Shown here piece by piece: positions 8,332 through 16,550 of a stretch of DNA of 64,000 bases. Source of the stretch: Streptomyces lienomycini (lineage in GTDB: Bacteria > Actinomycetota > Actinomycetes > Streptomycetales > Streptomycetaceae). The position numbers were made by a program, and so were the translations under genes. Position 1 is the first letter of the stretch. Every line of letters begins with the position of its first letter. The DNA lies in assembly GCF_027947595.1 (NCBI RefSeq), contig NZ_CP116257.1, positions 5,527,501 to 5,591,500 on the forward strand. The letters run 5' to 3'. Under the pieces are notes generated by a model. That model saw nothing but the letters and a program-made list of their open reading frames with translations, did no database searches and had not been told where the DNA came from.

Positions 8332-9483
8332 TCAGAACGCCGAAACGCCGGTCAGCGCCCGCCCGATGACCAGCTTCTGGATCTGGCTGGTGCCCTCGTA
8401 GAGGGTCATCACGCGGGCGTCGCGCAGCAGTTTGCCGGCCGGGTACTCGTCGATGTAGCCGTAGCCGCCGAAGACCTGGAGGGCGTTGTTGGCGGCGCGG
8501 ACGGCGGCCTCGGAGGCGAAGAGCTTGGCCTTGGAGGACTCGACGGTGAAGGGCTGCCCGCGGTCGATGAGGTCGGCGACCCGCCAGGTCAGCAGCCGGG
8601 CCGCGTCCACGTCGAGGGCGATGTCGCTGAGCAGCTCCTGGACCAGCTGGTGGTGGGCGATGGTCTTGCCGAACTGCTCGCGCTCGCCCGCGTACGTCAC
8701 CGCGGCGTCCAGCGCGGCCTGGGCTATGCCGACGCAGCCGGCCGCGACCGACATCCGCCCCTTGGCGAGGGCCGACATGGCGACCGAGAAGCCCTTGCCC
8801 TCGGGGGCCAGCATCGCGGAGGCGGGGACGCGGACGTCCTCCAGGACCAGTTCGGCGGTGGCCTGGCCGCGCAGCCCGAGCTTGCCGTGGATGGTGCGGC
8901 GGGTCAGACCGGGCGTGTCGGTGGGGACGAGGAAGGCGGAGACGCCCTTGTGGCCGGGGGCGTCCGTGGAGCGGGCGAAGAGCAGCACGACGTCGGCCCA
9001 GGTGCCGTTGGTGATGAACGTCTTGGTGCCGTTGACGACGTAGTCGTCGCCGTCCCGGACCGCGCGGGTGGACAGGTTGCCCGCGTCCGATCCCGTGCCG
9101 GGCTCGGTGAGGCCGAAGCAGCCGACGTACCCGCCGGAGGTGAGACCGGGCAGCCAGCGCCGCTTCTGCTCCTCGCTCCCCCAGGCGGCGACGGTCTTGG
9201 CGACCAGGCCGAGGGAGACGGAGACGATGCCGCGCACGGAGCTGTCGCCGCGCCCCAGCTCCTCCGTGACCAGGCAGTACGCGAGGTGGTCGCCGCCGGA
9301 GCCGCCGTACTCCTCGTCGATGGTGAGCCCGAGGAAGCCGACCTCGCCGAGCTTCTTCACGATGCCCCGGTCCACCTCCTCGGCGCGGTCCCAGTCGACG
9401 ACATGGGGGGCGATCTCGCGCTCCACGAAGTCCCGGGCGAGCTGCCGTACGGCGGCCTGCTCCTCGCTGAGCTCCAGGTTCAT
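8332..9483 (-). CDS. Acyl-CoA dehydrogenase (short/medium-chain type)
   Basis: 383 aa, normal length for the flavin-dependent acyl-CoA dehydrogenase family. Signature segments include CFGLTEPGTGSDAGNLSTRA (FAD and substrate loop), KTFITNGTWADVVLLFA, LQVFGGYGYIDEYPAGKLLRDARV and LYEGTSQIQKLVIGRAL, where the Glu of YEGT is the catalytic base. It oxidises an acyl-CoA to the 2-enoyl-CoA and passes electrons to ETF. It is divergent from a tetR gene, with a long palindrome in the shared promoter. Confidence 0.93.
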   Translation of the reverse strand: MNLELSEEQAAVRQLARDFVEREIAPHVVDWDRAEEVDRGIVKKLGEVGFLGLTIDEEYGGSGGDHLAYCLVTEELGRGDSSVRGIVSVSLGLVAKTVAAWGSEEQKRRWLPGLTSGGYVGCFGLTEPGTGSDAGNLSTRAVRDGDDYVVNGTKTFITNGTWADVVLLFARSTDAPGHKGVSAFLVPTDTPGLTRRTIHGKLGLRGQATAELVLEDVRVPASAMLAPEGKGFSVAMSALAKGRMSVAAGCVGIAQAALDAAVTYAGEREQFGKTIAHHQLVQELLSDIALDVDAARLLTWRVADLIDRGQPFTVESSKAKLFASEAAVRAANNALQVFGGYGYIDEYPAGKLLRDARVMTLYEGTSQIQKLVIGRALTGVSAF

Positions 9484-9523
9484 GCCGAGTCACCCCACAG
9501 AAGACGGTCCTTGAACGTCGGAC

Positions 9524-9550
9524 CTTTAAATTAGCACTGCTAGTTTAAAG
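9524..9550. promoter_or_regulatory. Divergent operator between acyl-CoA dehydrogenase and tetR
   Basis: Arms CTTTAAATTAGCA (9524-9536) and TGCTAGTTTAAAG (9538-9550) are complementary at 12 of 13 positions around a single C. The core AAAYTAGCR-N-YGCTAGTTT recurs upstream of the aldehyde dehydrogenase (14754-14772) and of the second acyl-CoA dehydrogenase (61931-61947). It is the probable binding site of the adjacent TetR. Confidence 0.75.
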
Positions 9551-9572
9551 TCTCAGCCCTACTATGTGCGCC

Positions 9573-10214
9573 ATGGCCCGACCGCGCAAGCCCCTGCTCA
9601 GCACCGACCGGATCGTCGAGACGGCCCGCGCGCTGGTGGACGCGGAGGGCCTCGCGGCCGTCTCCACCCGCCGACTCGCCGCCGAGCTGGGGGTCAGCGG
9701 GCCCTCGCTCTACAACCACTTCCGCACCAAGGACGAGATCCTGGAGGCGGTCGCCGACTCGGTCAGCGCCCAGGTCGACCTGTCGATGTTCGAGGACGGC
9801 CGGGAGTGGCGGACCGCACTGCACGACTGGGCCGTCTCCTACCGGACGGCCCTGCGCGACCACCCCAACATCGTCCCGGTGCTGGCCCACGGCCCCGGCC
9901 GCCGCCCGGCCGCGCTGCACCTCGCGGACGCCGTCTACGGCGCGATGGTCGCGGCGGGCTGGCCCGCGGCCCAGGCCACGTCCATCGGCGCGCTGATGCG
10001 GTACTTCATCATGGGCTCGGCGCTCGGTTCCTTCGCCGGGGGCTTCGTGGACGAGCCGGGCGCCTACGACCCCGCCGACTACCCGCACCTCCAGCAGGCC
10101 CACCTCCTGGCCGAGCAGCAGGAGAAGATCGACGAGCGGGCCTTCGAGACCGGGCTGACGGCACTGCTGGACGGGCTGGCGCAGCAGTACGCGCGGGTCG
10201 CACAGGACGTCTGA
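9573..10214 (+). CDS. TetR-family regulator of acyl-CoA dehydrogenase genes
   Basis: 213 aa. The helix-turn-helix is LAAVSTRRLAAELGVSGPSLYNHFRTKDEILEAVADSVSAQ (about residues 25-66). The C-terminal ligand domain contains HGPGRRPAALHLADAVYGAMVAAGW and a glycine-rich stretch SALGSFAGGFVDEPG. The ATG at 9573 is preferred over the one at 9564 because it gives the usual MARPRKPLLS start. The palindrome in the divergent promoter and its copies elsewhere make this the candidate regulator of three dehydrogenase promoters in the window (inference). Confidence 0.88.
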   Translation: MARPRKPLLSTDRIVETARALVDAEGLAAVSTRRLAAELGVSGPSLYNHFRTKDEILEAVADSVSAQVDLSMFEDGREWRTALHDWAVSYRTALRDHPNIVPVLAHGPGRRPAALHLADAVYGAMVAAGWPAAQATSIGALMRYFIMGSALGSFAGGFVDEPGAYDPADYPHLQQAHLLAEQQEKIDERAFETGLTALLDGLAQQYARVAQDV

Positions 10215-10260
10215 GGACACTTCGGCGCCCGCCGAACGGTGCGTGGCGCATCCTGGAGGC

Positions 10261-10977
10261 ATGACCGAGAGGGACGCCGGGGCGCCCGGCCTGGCACGGC
10301 TGGCCGCGCTGATCGCCGACGAGACGCGGGCCGCCTGTCTGCTGGCCCTGCTGGACGGGCGGGCGTGGACGGCCGGTGAGCTGGCCCGGCACGCCGGGGT
10401 GGCCGCGTCGACGCTCAGCGAGCACCTGGGCAAGCTCGTCGCGGGCGGGCTGCTCACCGAGGAGCGCCAGGGGCGGCACCGGTACGTGCGGCTCGCCGAC
10501 GACCGGATCGCCCAGCTGGTGGAGGACCTGGCGGCACAGGTCGCCCCCGGGGCCGCCGCCCGGCGTCCGCGCACCCTGCGGGCGTCGAGCGCCGGGTCCG
10601 CGATGGCCCGGGGCCGCACCTGCTACGACCATCTCGCCGGGCGGCTCGGCATCGCGGTCACCGACGCGCTGACCGGGCGGGGTCTGCTGCGCCAGGACAC
10701 GGGCTTCGCGCTCACGGACGCGGGGCTCGGCTGGTTCGCCACCGCCGGGATCCCGTTGCGGCCCACCGGCCGCCGTCCGCTGGCCCGCGCCTGCCTCGAC
10801 TGGACGGAACGCCGCCCCCATCTCGCGGGCGTCGCGGGCGCCGCCCTGTGCCGGCACGCCCTGGACGCGGGCTGGTGCGTGCGCATCGGCTCGGAGCGGG
10901 CGGTGAAGGTGACGCCGTCGGGCGAGCGGGCGCTGTCCGAGCTGCTGGGCGTCGACGCGGCGGCGCTGCGCGCCTGA
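10261..10977 (+). CDS. ArsR-type winged-helix regulator
   Basis: 238 aa, longer than minimal ArsR proteins (about 100 aa). Residues 10-80 form the ArsR-like winged helix (LARLAALIADETRAACLLALLDGRAWTAGELA, ASTLSEHLGKLVAGGLL, GRHRYVRLAD). The C-terminal 120 residues hold a second, partly repeated winged-helix-like segment common in Streptomyces homologues (RGLLRQDTGFALTDAGLGWFA). No metal-binding CxC motif is seen in the recognition helix. GGAGG is 4 bases from the ATG. The target is unknown, and no transporter is adjacent. Confidence 0.8.
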   Translation: MTERDAGAPGLARLAALIADETRAACLLALLDGRAWTAGELARHAGVAASTLSEHLGKLVAGGLLTEERQGRHRYVRLADDRIAQLVEDLAAQVAPGAAARRPRTLRASSAGSAMARGRTCYDHLAGRLGIAVTDALTGRGLLRQDTGFALTDAGLGWFATAGIPLRPTGRRPLARACLDWTERRPHLAGVAGAALCRHALDAGWCVRIGSERAVKVTPSGERALSELLGVDAAALRA

Positions 10978-11101
10978 GTGCCCCACCACTCCTACGCGCA
11001 CCCGGCGTACGGTTTCACGCAGTGGACAGTAGAGGTAACCGTCCGTGACCCTTGCCCAGTTGGCGCGGTTGTGGTGGGCACGGGTGGACGGAGGGCCTCA
11101 C

Positions 11102-11944
11102 ATGGCGGACGGTACGGGCGGGGCGGGTGCCCCGGGCTGCGGCGGCGGCGAACCGGAGGTGTCGGACAGCCTGCGGACGTTCGGCGAGGTCGTCAAGGCG
11201 TTCAGGAAGCGGGCGCGTCTGACGCAGGAGCAGTTCGCTCCGCGGGTGCGGTACTCGGTTCCGACCGTGGCCTCCATCGAGCAGGGTCGGCGCTTCCCCA
11301 CGCACGAGTTCGTGGAGCGGGCGGAGGAGGTGCTGGACGCGTTCGGGGCGCTGCGGGGCGCGGCGCGGCATCTGTCGCGGCAGCCCGGGCTGGCCAGTTG
11401 GTTCCGGCAGTGGGCGCGGCTGGAGGAGACGGCGGTGAGTCTCCACACGTACGAGTGCCGCCTGATCCCGGGCCTGTTGCAGACGGAGGCGTATGCGCGC
11501 ACGCTGTTCGTGAACCAACTGCCGCCGCTGGGTGACGAACAGGTCGAAGCCCAGTGGGTGGCTCGCGCGGAGCGGCAACGGCTGTTGCGGGAGCGGCCCA
11601 ACACGGCGTTCAGCTTCATCCTGGAGGAACAGTTGTTCCGGCGGCGGACGGGCGGGGCGGAAGTGACCCGTGGGCTGATCGACCATGTGCTGGAGCTGGC
11701 GGAGCTGCGGAACGTGGAGATGCAGGTGATGCCGCAAGTCCGTGAGCGCCATGCTGGGTTGGACGGTCCCATCCAGCTGATGGAGACCCCGGAGAACCGG
11801 TGGCTGGCCTACTGCGAAGGTCAGGAGAGCGGCCAGTTCATTCACGAACGGAAGATCGTCAGCACACTTCAGATGCGGTATGCCAGGATGCGCTCGCAGG
11901 CCCTGTCTCTGGAAGAATCGCTGAACCTGTTGCAGCGCATGTGA
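11102..11944 (+). CDS. XRE-family regulator with DUF5753 (Scr1-type) domain
   Basis: 280 aa. The helix-turn-helix (FGEVVKAFRKRARLTQEQFAPRVRYSVPTVASIEQGRRFP, about residues 24-63) is followed by a DUF5753 domain with the hallmark LIPGLLQTEAYARTLF and the pattern SFILEEQLFRRR. Such proteins in Streptomyces are paired with small DUF397 proteins and act as developmental or antitoxin-like regulators. The ATG at 11102 has GGAGGG upstream; a GTG at 11159 is an alternative. The DUF397 gene follows after 8 bases, so the two are cotranscribed. Confidence 0.87.
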   Translation: MADGTGGAGAPGCGGGEPEVSDSLRTFGEVVKAFRKRARLTQEQFAPRVRYSVPTVASIEQGRRFPTHEFVERAEEVLDAFGALRGAARHLSRQPGLASWFRQWARLEETAVSLHTYECRLIPGLLQTEAYARTLFVNQLPPLGDEQVEAQWVARAERQRLLRERPNTAFSFILEEQLFRRRTGGAEVTRGLIDHVLELAELRNVEMQVMPQVRERHAGLDGPIQLMETPENRWLAYCEGQESGQFIHERKIVSTLQMRYARMRSQALSLEESLNLLQRM

Positions 11945-11952
11945 GGAGCAGA

Positions 11953-12198
11953 ATGAGCGCCACAGAACTGGCTTGGTTCAAGAGCACTTACAGCAGCGGA
12001 TCCGGAGACGACTGCGTCGAGGTCGCCCTGTCCTGGCACAAGTCCAGCTACAGCAGCGGCGGTTCCGGCGACTGCGTCGAGGTCGCGGCGTGCCCGGACA
12101 CCGTCCATGTCCGGGACTCGAAGGTGCGCCAGGGCCCGCGACTGGCGCTTTCCTCCGAGGCTTGGGTCGGTTTCCTGGCGTACGCGGCCGAATCCTGA
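11953..12198 (+). CDS. DUF397 partner protein with duplicated motif
   Basis: 81 aa. The DUF397 motif occurs twice: WFKSTYSSGSGDDCVEVAL (residues 8-26) and WHKSSYSSGGSGDCVEVAA (residues 28-46). The second is followed by the usual tail DTVHVRDSKVRQGPRLALSSEAWVGFL. Ordinary DUF397 proteins have one copy in about 60-70 aa. GAGGAGC precedes the ATG. It forms an operon with the DUF5753 regulator, whose activity it probably modulates by direct binding, as shown for other pairs of this class. Confidence 0.88.
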   Translation: MSATELAWFKSTYSSGSGDDCVEVALSWHKSSYSSGGSGDCVEVAACPDTVHVRDSKVRQGPRLALSSEAWVGFLAYAAES

Positions 12199-12207
12199 CC
12201 CCTGCCG

Positions 12208-13305
12208 TCAGAACACCACCAGCGCCCGCCCGCCCTTGCCCGCCAGCATGTTGTCGAAGGCGGCCGGGATGCCGTCCAGGGCGATGCGCTCCGTGACCAG
12301 GGCGCCGAGGTCGAGGCGGCCGGCGCGGGCGTGTGCGGCGAGGACCGGGAGGTCGCGGGCGGGGTCGGCGTTGCCGTAGACGCAGCCGGTCAGGGTGCGG
12401 CCCCAGTGGAAGATCTCCAGGGCGTTGAAGGTGACCTGCTGGTCCTTGCCGCCGATGCCGACGACCGTGGTGCGGCCACCGCGCCGGGTGGATTCCCAGG
12501 CGGTGCGGATGGTGACCGCGCGGCCGACGCACTCGACGGCGACGTCGACGCCCTGCTTGCCGGTGAGGGCGCGGACCTCGCGGGCGGTGGTGTCGGAGGC
12601 GAGGACGTAGTCGGTGGCGCCCGCGGCGCGGGCCAACTCCTCCTTCTCGGGGGACACGTCGACCGCGACGATCTTCGACGCGCCCGCGATCCGGGCCGCC
12701 TGGAGGGTGGCGAGGCCCACTCCCCCGACGCCGAAGACCGCGACCGTCTCCCCCTCGCGGACCTTGGCCGAGTGGTGGACGGCGCCGTAGCCGGTGAGGA
12801 CGGCGCAGCCGAGGAGCGCGGCCTCGGTGAGGGGGATGCCCTCGGGGGCGGGCAGGACGCAGGCCGCGGACACCACCGTCTCCTCGGCGAACGCGGCGAC
12901 GTTCAGGCCGGGGTGCAGGTCGGTGCCGTCGTCGGCGCGGCGGGCGTGCAGGTTCGCGGCACCGGCCAGGGCGTTCGCGCACAGCCAGACCTCGCCGAGC
13001 GAGCAGGCGTGGCAGGCGCCGCAGGACGGAGCCCAGTTGAGGACGACCTCGTCGCCGGGCGCGACGTGGGAGACGCCCTCGCCGACGGAGACGACGGTGC
13101 CGGCGCCCTCGTGGCCGAGGACGGCGGGCAGCGGCACGCGCATGGTGCCGTTGGACAGGGACAGGTCGGAGTGGCAGACCCCGGCGGCGGCGAGCCTCAC
13201 CCGGACCTGCCCCGGGCCGGGCTCGGGCAGCTCGATCCCGGTGACCTCCAGCGGGGCGCCTACGGCGGGTACGACGGCGGCACGGACTGCGGTACGGACG
13301 GCCAT
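12208..13305 (-). CDS. Zinc-dependent alcohol dehydrogenase
   Basis: 365 aa, class III-like medium-chain dehydrogenase. Catalytic zinc ligands are in GVCHSDLSL and LGHEGAGTV. The structural zinc lobe has four cysteines in SCGACHACSLGEVWLC. The NAD-binding motif is VAVFGVGGVGLATLQAA. It follows the aldehyde dehydrogenase gene with 23 bases between them on the same strand, so the pair probably oxidises an alcohol through the aldehyde to the acid. The frame stays open upstream without a stop, but the ATG at 13305 gives the normal family N-terminus (MAVRTAVRAAVVP). Confidence 0.92.
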   Translation of the reverse strand: MAVRTAVRAAVVPAVGAPLEVTGIELPEPGPGQVRVRLAAAGVCHSDLSLSNGTMRVPLPAVLGHEGAGTVVSVGEGVSHVAPGDEVVLNWAPSCGACHACSLGEVWLCANALAGAANLHARRADDGTDLHPGLNVAAFAEETVVSAACVLPAPEGIPLTEAALLGCAVLTGYGAVHHSAKVREGETVAVFGVGGVGLATLQAARIAGASKIVAVDVSPEKEELARAAGATDYVLASDTTAREVRALTGKQGVDVAVECVGRAVTIRTAWESTRRGGRTTVVGIGGKDQQVTFNALEIFHWGRTLTGCVYGNADPARDLPVLAAHARAGRLDLGALVTERIALDGIPAAFDNMLAGKGGRALVVF

Positions 13306-13328
13306 GGCGTGGACGACTCCCCTACGGG

Positions 13329-14717
13329 CTAGAACTGGAGGGACTTGGTCTGGAGGTACTCGGTGAGGCCGTGGGCGCCCAGTTCGCGGCCCACGCCGGA
13401 CTGCTTGTAGCCGCCGAAGGGCGCCAGCGGGTTGAAACGGCCGCCGTTGATGTCGACCTGCCCGGTGTCCATCCGGCGGGCGAAGGCGACCGCCTCGGCC
13501 TCCTCCCCGGCCCAGACGGCGCCCGCGAGGCCGTAGACCGTGCCGTTGGCGATGCGCAGGGCGTCGTCCTCGTCCTCGTAGCGCAGGAGGGACAGGACCG
13601 GTCCGAAGATCTCCTCCTGGGCGACGGTCATCTCCTCGGTCACGTCGGCGAGGACCGTCGGGCTGACGAAGTACCCCTGCTCGCGCGGCGCTTCGGGGCC
13701 GCCCGCGACCAGGCGGGCGCCCTCGGCGACGCCCGTCTCGATGTAACCGCGCACCCGCTCCCGCTGCTTGGCGTTGACGACGGGGCCGATGCGGTCGCCG
13801 TACTTCGCGGCGGCCTCGGCGGCGAGGGACACGGCCTCGTCGTACTGGTCGCGGTGGACCAGCATGCGGGTCCAGGCGCTGCACGTCTGACCGGAGTTGG
13901 ACATGACGTTGGCGACCCCGACGTTGACCGCCTTGGCGAGGTCGGCGCCGGGGAGGATGACGTTGGCGGACTTGCCGCCGAGTTCGAGGGCGACCCTCTT
14001 GACGGCCGCGCCCGCGGTGGCGCCGATGCGGCGGCCCACGGCGGTGGAGCCGGTGAAGGAGACCAGGTCGACGCCGGGGTGTTCGGCCAGCGCCTGGCCG
14101 GCGACCGGGCCGAGGCCGGTGACGAGGTTGAAGACACCGGCCGGGACCCCGGCCTCGTCCACCGCCTCGGCGAAGAGCTGCGCGACGAGGGGGGTGTCCT
14201 CGGCGGGCTTGAGGACGATCGTGCAGCCGGCCGCGAGCGCCGGGGCGACCTTGGCGACGATCTGGTGGAGCGGGTAGTTCCAGGGGGTGATGGCGCCGAC
14301 CACACCGACGGGCTCGTGGTGGACGACGGAGTTGCCGACCTTCTCCTCGAAGGCGTACGTCGCCGCCAGCTCGGCGTAGGAACCGGCGACGGCGATGGGG
14401 GCTCCGGCGTGCACGGCCTGGGAAAACTTCAGCGGGGAGCCCAGTTCTGCGGTGACCGTCTCGGCGATCTCGTCCTTGCGGGCCACCAGCACGTCCCGCA
14501 GGGCGGCCAGCCGGGCGGCGCGCTCGGCGGGCGGGGTGGCGGCCCACCCCGGCAGGGCGGCGCGGGCGGCCCGTACGGCGGTGTCGACGTCCAGGGCGTT
14601 CCCGGCGGGGACGTGGCCGATCACCCGCTCGTCGGCCGGGTTCACGACGTCGATCGTGTCCCGGCCGTCGGCGGGGCGCCAGGCTCCGTCGATGTACATG
14701 CCGTCGTGTGCCTTCAT
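13329..14717 (-). CDS. NAD(P)-dependent aldehyde dehydrogenase
   Basis: 462 aa, typical length. Landmarks are PWNYPLHQIVAKVAPALAAG (cofactor loop), FTGSTAVGRRI, VALELGGKSANVI with the general-base Glu, and MSNSGQTCSAWTRMLV with the nucleophile Cys, then EEIFGPVLSLL near the C-terminus. It is the first gene of a two-gene operon with the alcohol dehydrogenase. The palindrome at 14754-14772 lies 37 bases upstream of the start and matches the one beside the TetR at 9573. Confidence 0.93.
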   Translation of the reverse strand: MKAHDGMYIDGAWRPADGRDTIDVVNPADERVIGHVPAGNALDVDTAVRAARAALPGWAATPPAERAARLAALRDVLVARKDEIAETVTAELGSPLKFSQAVHAGAPIAVAGSYAELAATYAFEEKVGNSVVHHEPVGVVGAITPWNYPLHQIVAKVAPALAAGCTIVLKPAEDTPLVAQLFAEAVDEAGVPAGVFNLVTGLGPVAGQALAEHPGVDLVSFTGSTAVGRRIGATAGAAVKRVALELGGKSANVILPGADLAKAVNVGVANVMSNSGQTCSAWTRMLVHRDQYDEAVSLAAEAAAKYGDRIGPVVNAKQRERVRGYIETGVAEGARLVAGGPEAPREQGYFVSPTVLADVTEEMTVAQEEIFGPVLSLLRYEDEDDALRIANGTVYGLAGAVWAGEEAEAVAFARRMDTGQVDINGGRFNPLAPFGGYKQSGVGRELGAHGLTEYLQTKSLQF

Positions 14718-14753
14718 CGCGTTCCCTCCGGGCGGGCCTCGTCGTCCGACCCC

Positions 14754-14772
14754 AAACTAGCGCCGATAGTTT
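14754..14772. promoter_or_regulatory. Operator upstream of aldehyde/alcohol dehydrogenase operon
   Basis: AAACTAGCG (14754-14762) and CGATAGTTT (14764-14772) are complementary at 8 of 9 positions around one C. The sequence matches the core of the operators at 9524-9550 and 61931-61947. Confidence 0.7.
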
Positions 14773-14839
14773 TACGGCACCAGGGGCTCCCCCGATGGTG
14801 GCGCGGGTCACCCTCCCGGCGTGCGGGATCGGGGCGGGA

Positions 14840-16177
14840 TCACTCGTCCAGGTCGGGCAGTCGCGCCGGGGCGGGGCAGATCCGGTCGCCGTGCTGGTCG
14901 AAGACGAACAGGCGGGCGAGGTCGACGAGGAGGGGCACCTGCATGCCGTGGCGGAGGTCCATGTCGGGGGTGGTCCGGACGATCAGGTCGCCGGGGAGGC
15001 GTCCGTCGGGGGCGGCGACCGCGGGCGGCGGCTCGGGGGGTTCGTCCAGGACGACCACCGGTCCGGCGCGCAGGGCGCCCGCCCGCTCCCGCAACCGCTC
15101 CAGGACCGTGCCGTCGCGGCGACGGCGCCGTTCCGGGCGGACGGCGGGGCGCGGCGCCTCCAGGTCGGGCACGACGGCCGGCCGCGAACCGGTGTTGAAG
15201 TGCACGAGGACCTCGTGGCCCTGGAACTCGACGTGCTCCACGAGGCCGGTGAGCAGCACCTCGCCGGGGCGGGCGGACGACGGGTCGGCGATCCGCACGG
15301 CCTCCGAGCGCAGGCCCACGATCACCTCGCGGCCCTGCTGCACGCGGAGCAACTGGTGGTCCAGGGAGAGCGGTTCGGGCAGGCGCAGGAACTGCTTGCC
15401 CAGGCTGATGGTCATCGCCCCGTCCAGGGGGGCGCGCACGAGGCCGCGCAGCAGGTTGATGCGCGGGGTGCCGATGAAGGCGGCGACGAACACGTTGCGG
15501 GGCAGGGCGTACACGGCGCGCGGGGTGTCCACCTGCTGGAGGATCCCGCCGCGCAGGACGGCGACCCGGTCGCCCAGCGACATGGCCTCGGACTGGTCGT
15601 GGGTGACGTAGATCGTGGTGACGCCCAGCTCCCGGGTCAGCCTGGTGATCTCGGCGCGCAGGTGGTTGCGGAGCTTGGCGTCGAGGTTGGACAGCGGCTC
15701 GTCCATCAGGAAGGCGGTGGGGTGGCGGGAGATGGCCCGGCCCATGGCGACCCGCTGGCGTTCGCCGCCGGAGAGCTGGGCGGGCAGGCGGTCGAGGAGG
15801 TCCTCGATGCCGAGCATGCGGGCGGTGGCGTCCACGCGGGGGGCGGGGTCGGTCTGGGGGTCCTCGACGCGCAGCGGGAAGCCGATGTTCCCGCGGGTCG
15901 TCATGTTGGGGTAGAGGGCGAAGTTCTGGAAGACCATCGCCATGCGCCGCTCGGCCGGGAGCAGGTCGTTGGCGTACGCGCCGTCCAGCGTCAGCGCTCC
16001 GTCGCTGATCTCCTCCAGCCCGGCGATCATGCGCAGCACGGTCGACTTGCCGCAGCCGGAGGGGCCGAGCAGGACGAGGAACTCGCCCGGCGCGATGTCC
16101 AGCGACAGCCGGTCCACCACGCGGACGCCTCGCGTGTAGGTCTTGCTCACGTCGTGCAGGGAGATGGCGCGTGTCAT
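14840..16177 (-). CDS. Sugar-type ABC transporter ATPase (UgpC/MsiK-like), orphan
   Basis: 445 aa. Walker A is GPSGCGKS (residues 38-45), the Q-loop is MVFQNFALYPNM, the signature is LSGGERQRVAMGRA, Walker B is AFLMDEPLSNLDAKL, and the switch is VTHDQSEAMSLGD. The C-terminal OB/TOBE region identifies the carbohydrate-importer class. It is about 70 residues longer than usual because of an Arg- and Pro-rich insert (about residues 335-400, around RPERRRRRDG) within the TOBE part. No permease or binding-protein gene is nearby, so like MsiK it may serve importers encoded elsewhere. The palindrome GCCCCCGGGGGC sits just before the start. Confidence 0.88.
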   Translation of the reverse strand: MTRAISLHDVSKTYTRGVRVVDRLSLDIAPGEFLVLLGPSGCGKSTVLRMIAGLEEISDGALTLDGAYANDLLPAERRMAMVFQNFALYPNMTTRGNIGFPLRVEDPQTDPAPRVDATARMLGIEDLLDRLPAQLSGGERQRVAMGRAISRHPTAFLMDEPLSNLDAKLRNHLRAEITRLTRELGVTTIYVTHDQSEAMSLGDRVAVLRGGILQQVDTPRAVYALPRNVFVAAFIGTPRINLLRGLVRAPLDGAMTISLGKQFLRLPEPLSLDHQLLRVQQGREVIVGLRSEAVRIADPSSARPGEVLLTGLVEHVEFQGHEVLVHFNTGSRPAVVPDLEAPRPAVRPERRRRRDGTVLERLRERAGALRAGPVVVLDEPPEPPPAVAAPDGRLPGDLIVRTTPDMDLRHGMQVPLLVDLARLFVFDQHGDRICPAPARLPDLDE

Positions 16178-16353
16178 GGAGGTGCCCCCGGGGGCTCACT
16201 GAGCGTTGGTGCTCCGCGGTCGGACGCCCTCGTGCGGGTCGTACGGGGCGTGTGAGTCACGGAAGTTAACGGACCGTGCCCGGCCGGGGGAAGACGCTGG
16301 ACCACAACTCGGCGCGATGTCCATCTGGTGAGAAAGCGGACGTCCGCATTCCC

Positions 16354-16545
16354 TCAGTCGTCCCCGCCGGAACGGCGGTTCCGGTTCCCGCCGGAACGGC
16401 CGGACGCGCGCACCAGTTCGCCCGCCAGCAGGGTCGCCCTCGACACGCCGCGGGTCCAGCGCGGGCCGCCGCGGGCCGCCCACACGACGCAGGCGCAGCC
16501 GCCGAGGACGAGGACCAGGACGGCTGACAGAAGGATCAGGATCAT
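16354..16545 (-). CDS. Small single-span membrane protein
   Basis: 63 aa. Residues 2-24 are a hydrophobic helix (ILILLSAVLVLVLGGCACVVWA). The remainder is short and basic (ASGRSGGNRNRRSGGDD). It starts 5 bases after the stop codon of the upstream MFS gene on the same strand, so it is probably cotranscribed. The cysteines in the helix could be read as a lipobox-like GGCAC, but the N-terminus lacks basic residues. No family is recognised. Confidence 0.6.
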   Translation of the reverse strand: MILILLSAVLVLVLGGCACVVWAARGGPRWTRGVSRATLLAGELVRASGRSGGNRNRRSGGDD

Positions 16546-16550
16546 GTTCG

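Noticed and set aside
12208..14811. A single fused aldehyde/alcohol dehydrogenase protein
   Set aside because: The open frame of the alcohol dehydrogenase simply continues without a stop through the neighbouring gene in a different frame; the aldehyde dehydrogenase is encoded in its own frame with its own start.
16258..16278. SoxR-type site (GTTAAC-centred) upstream of the ABC ATPase
   Set aside because: Only the central GTTAAC and short CACGG/CCGTG arms match, and the flanks do not fit the CCTCAAGTTAACTTGAGG-type consensus.
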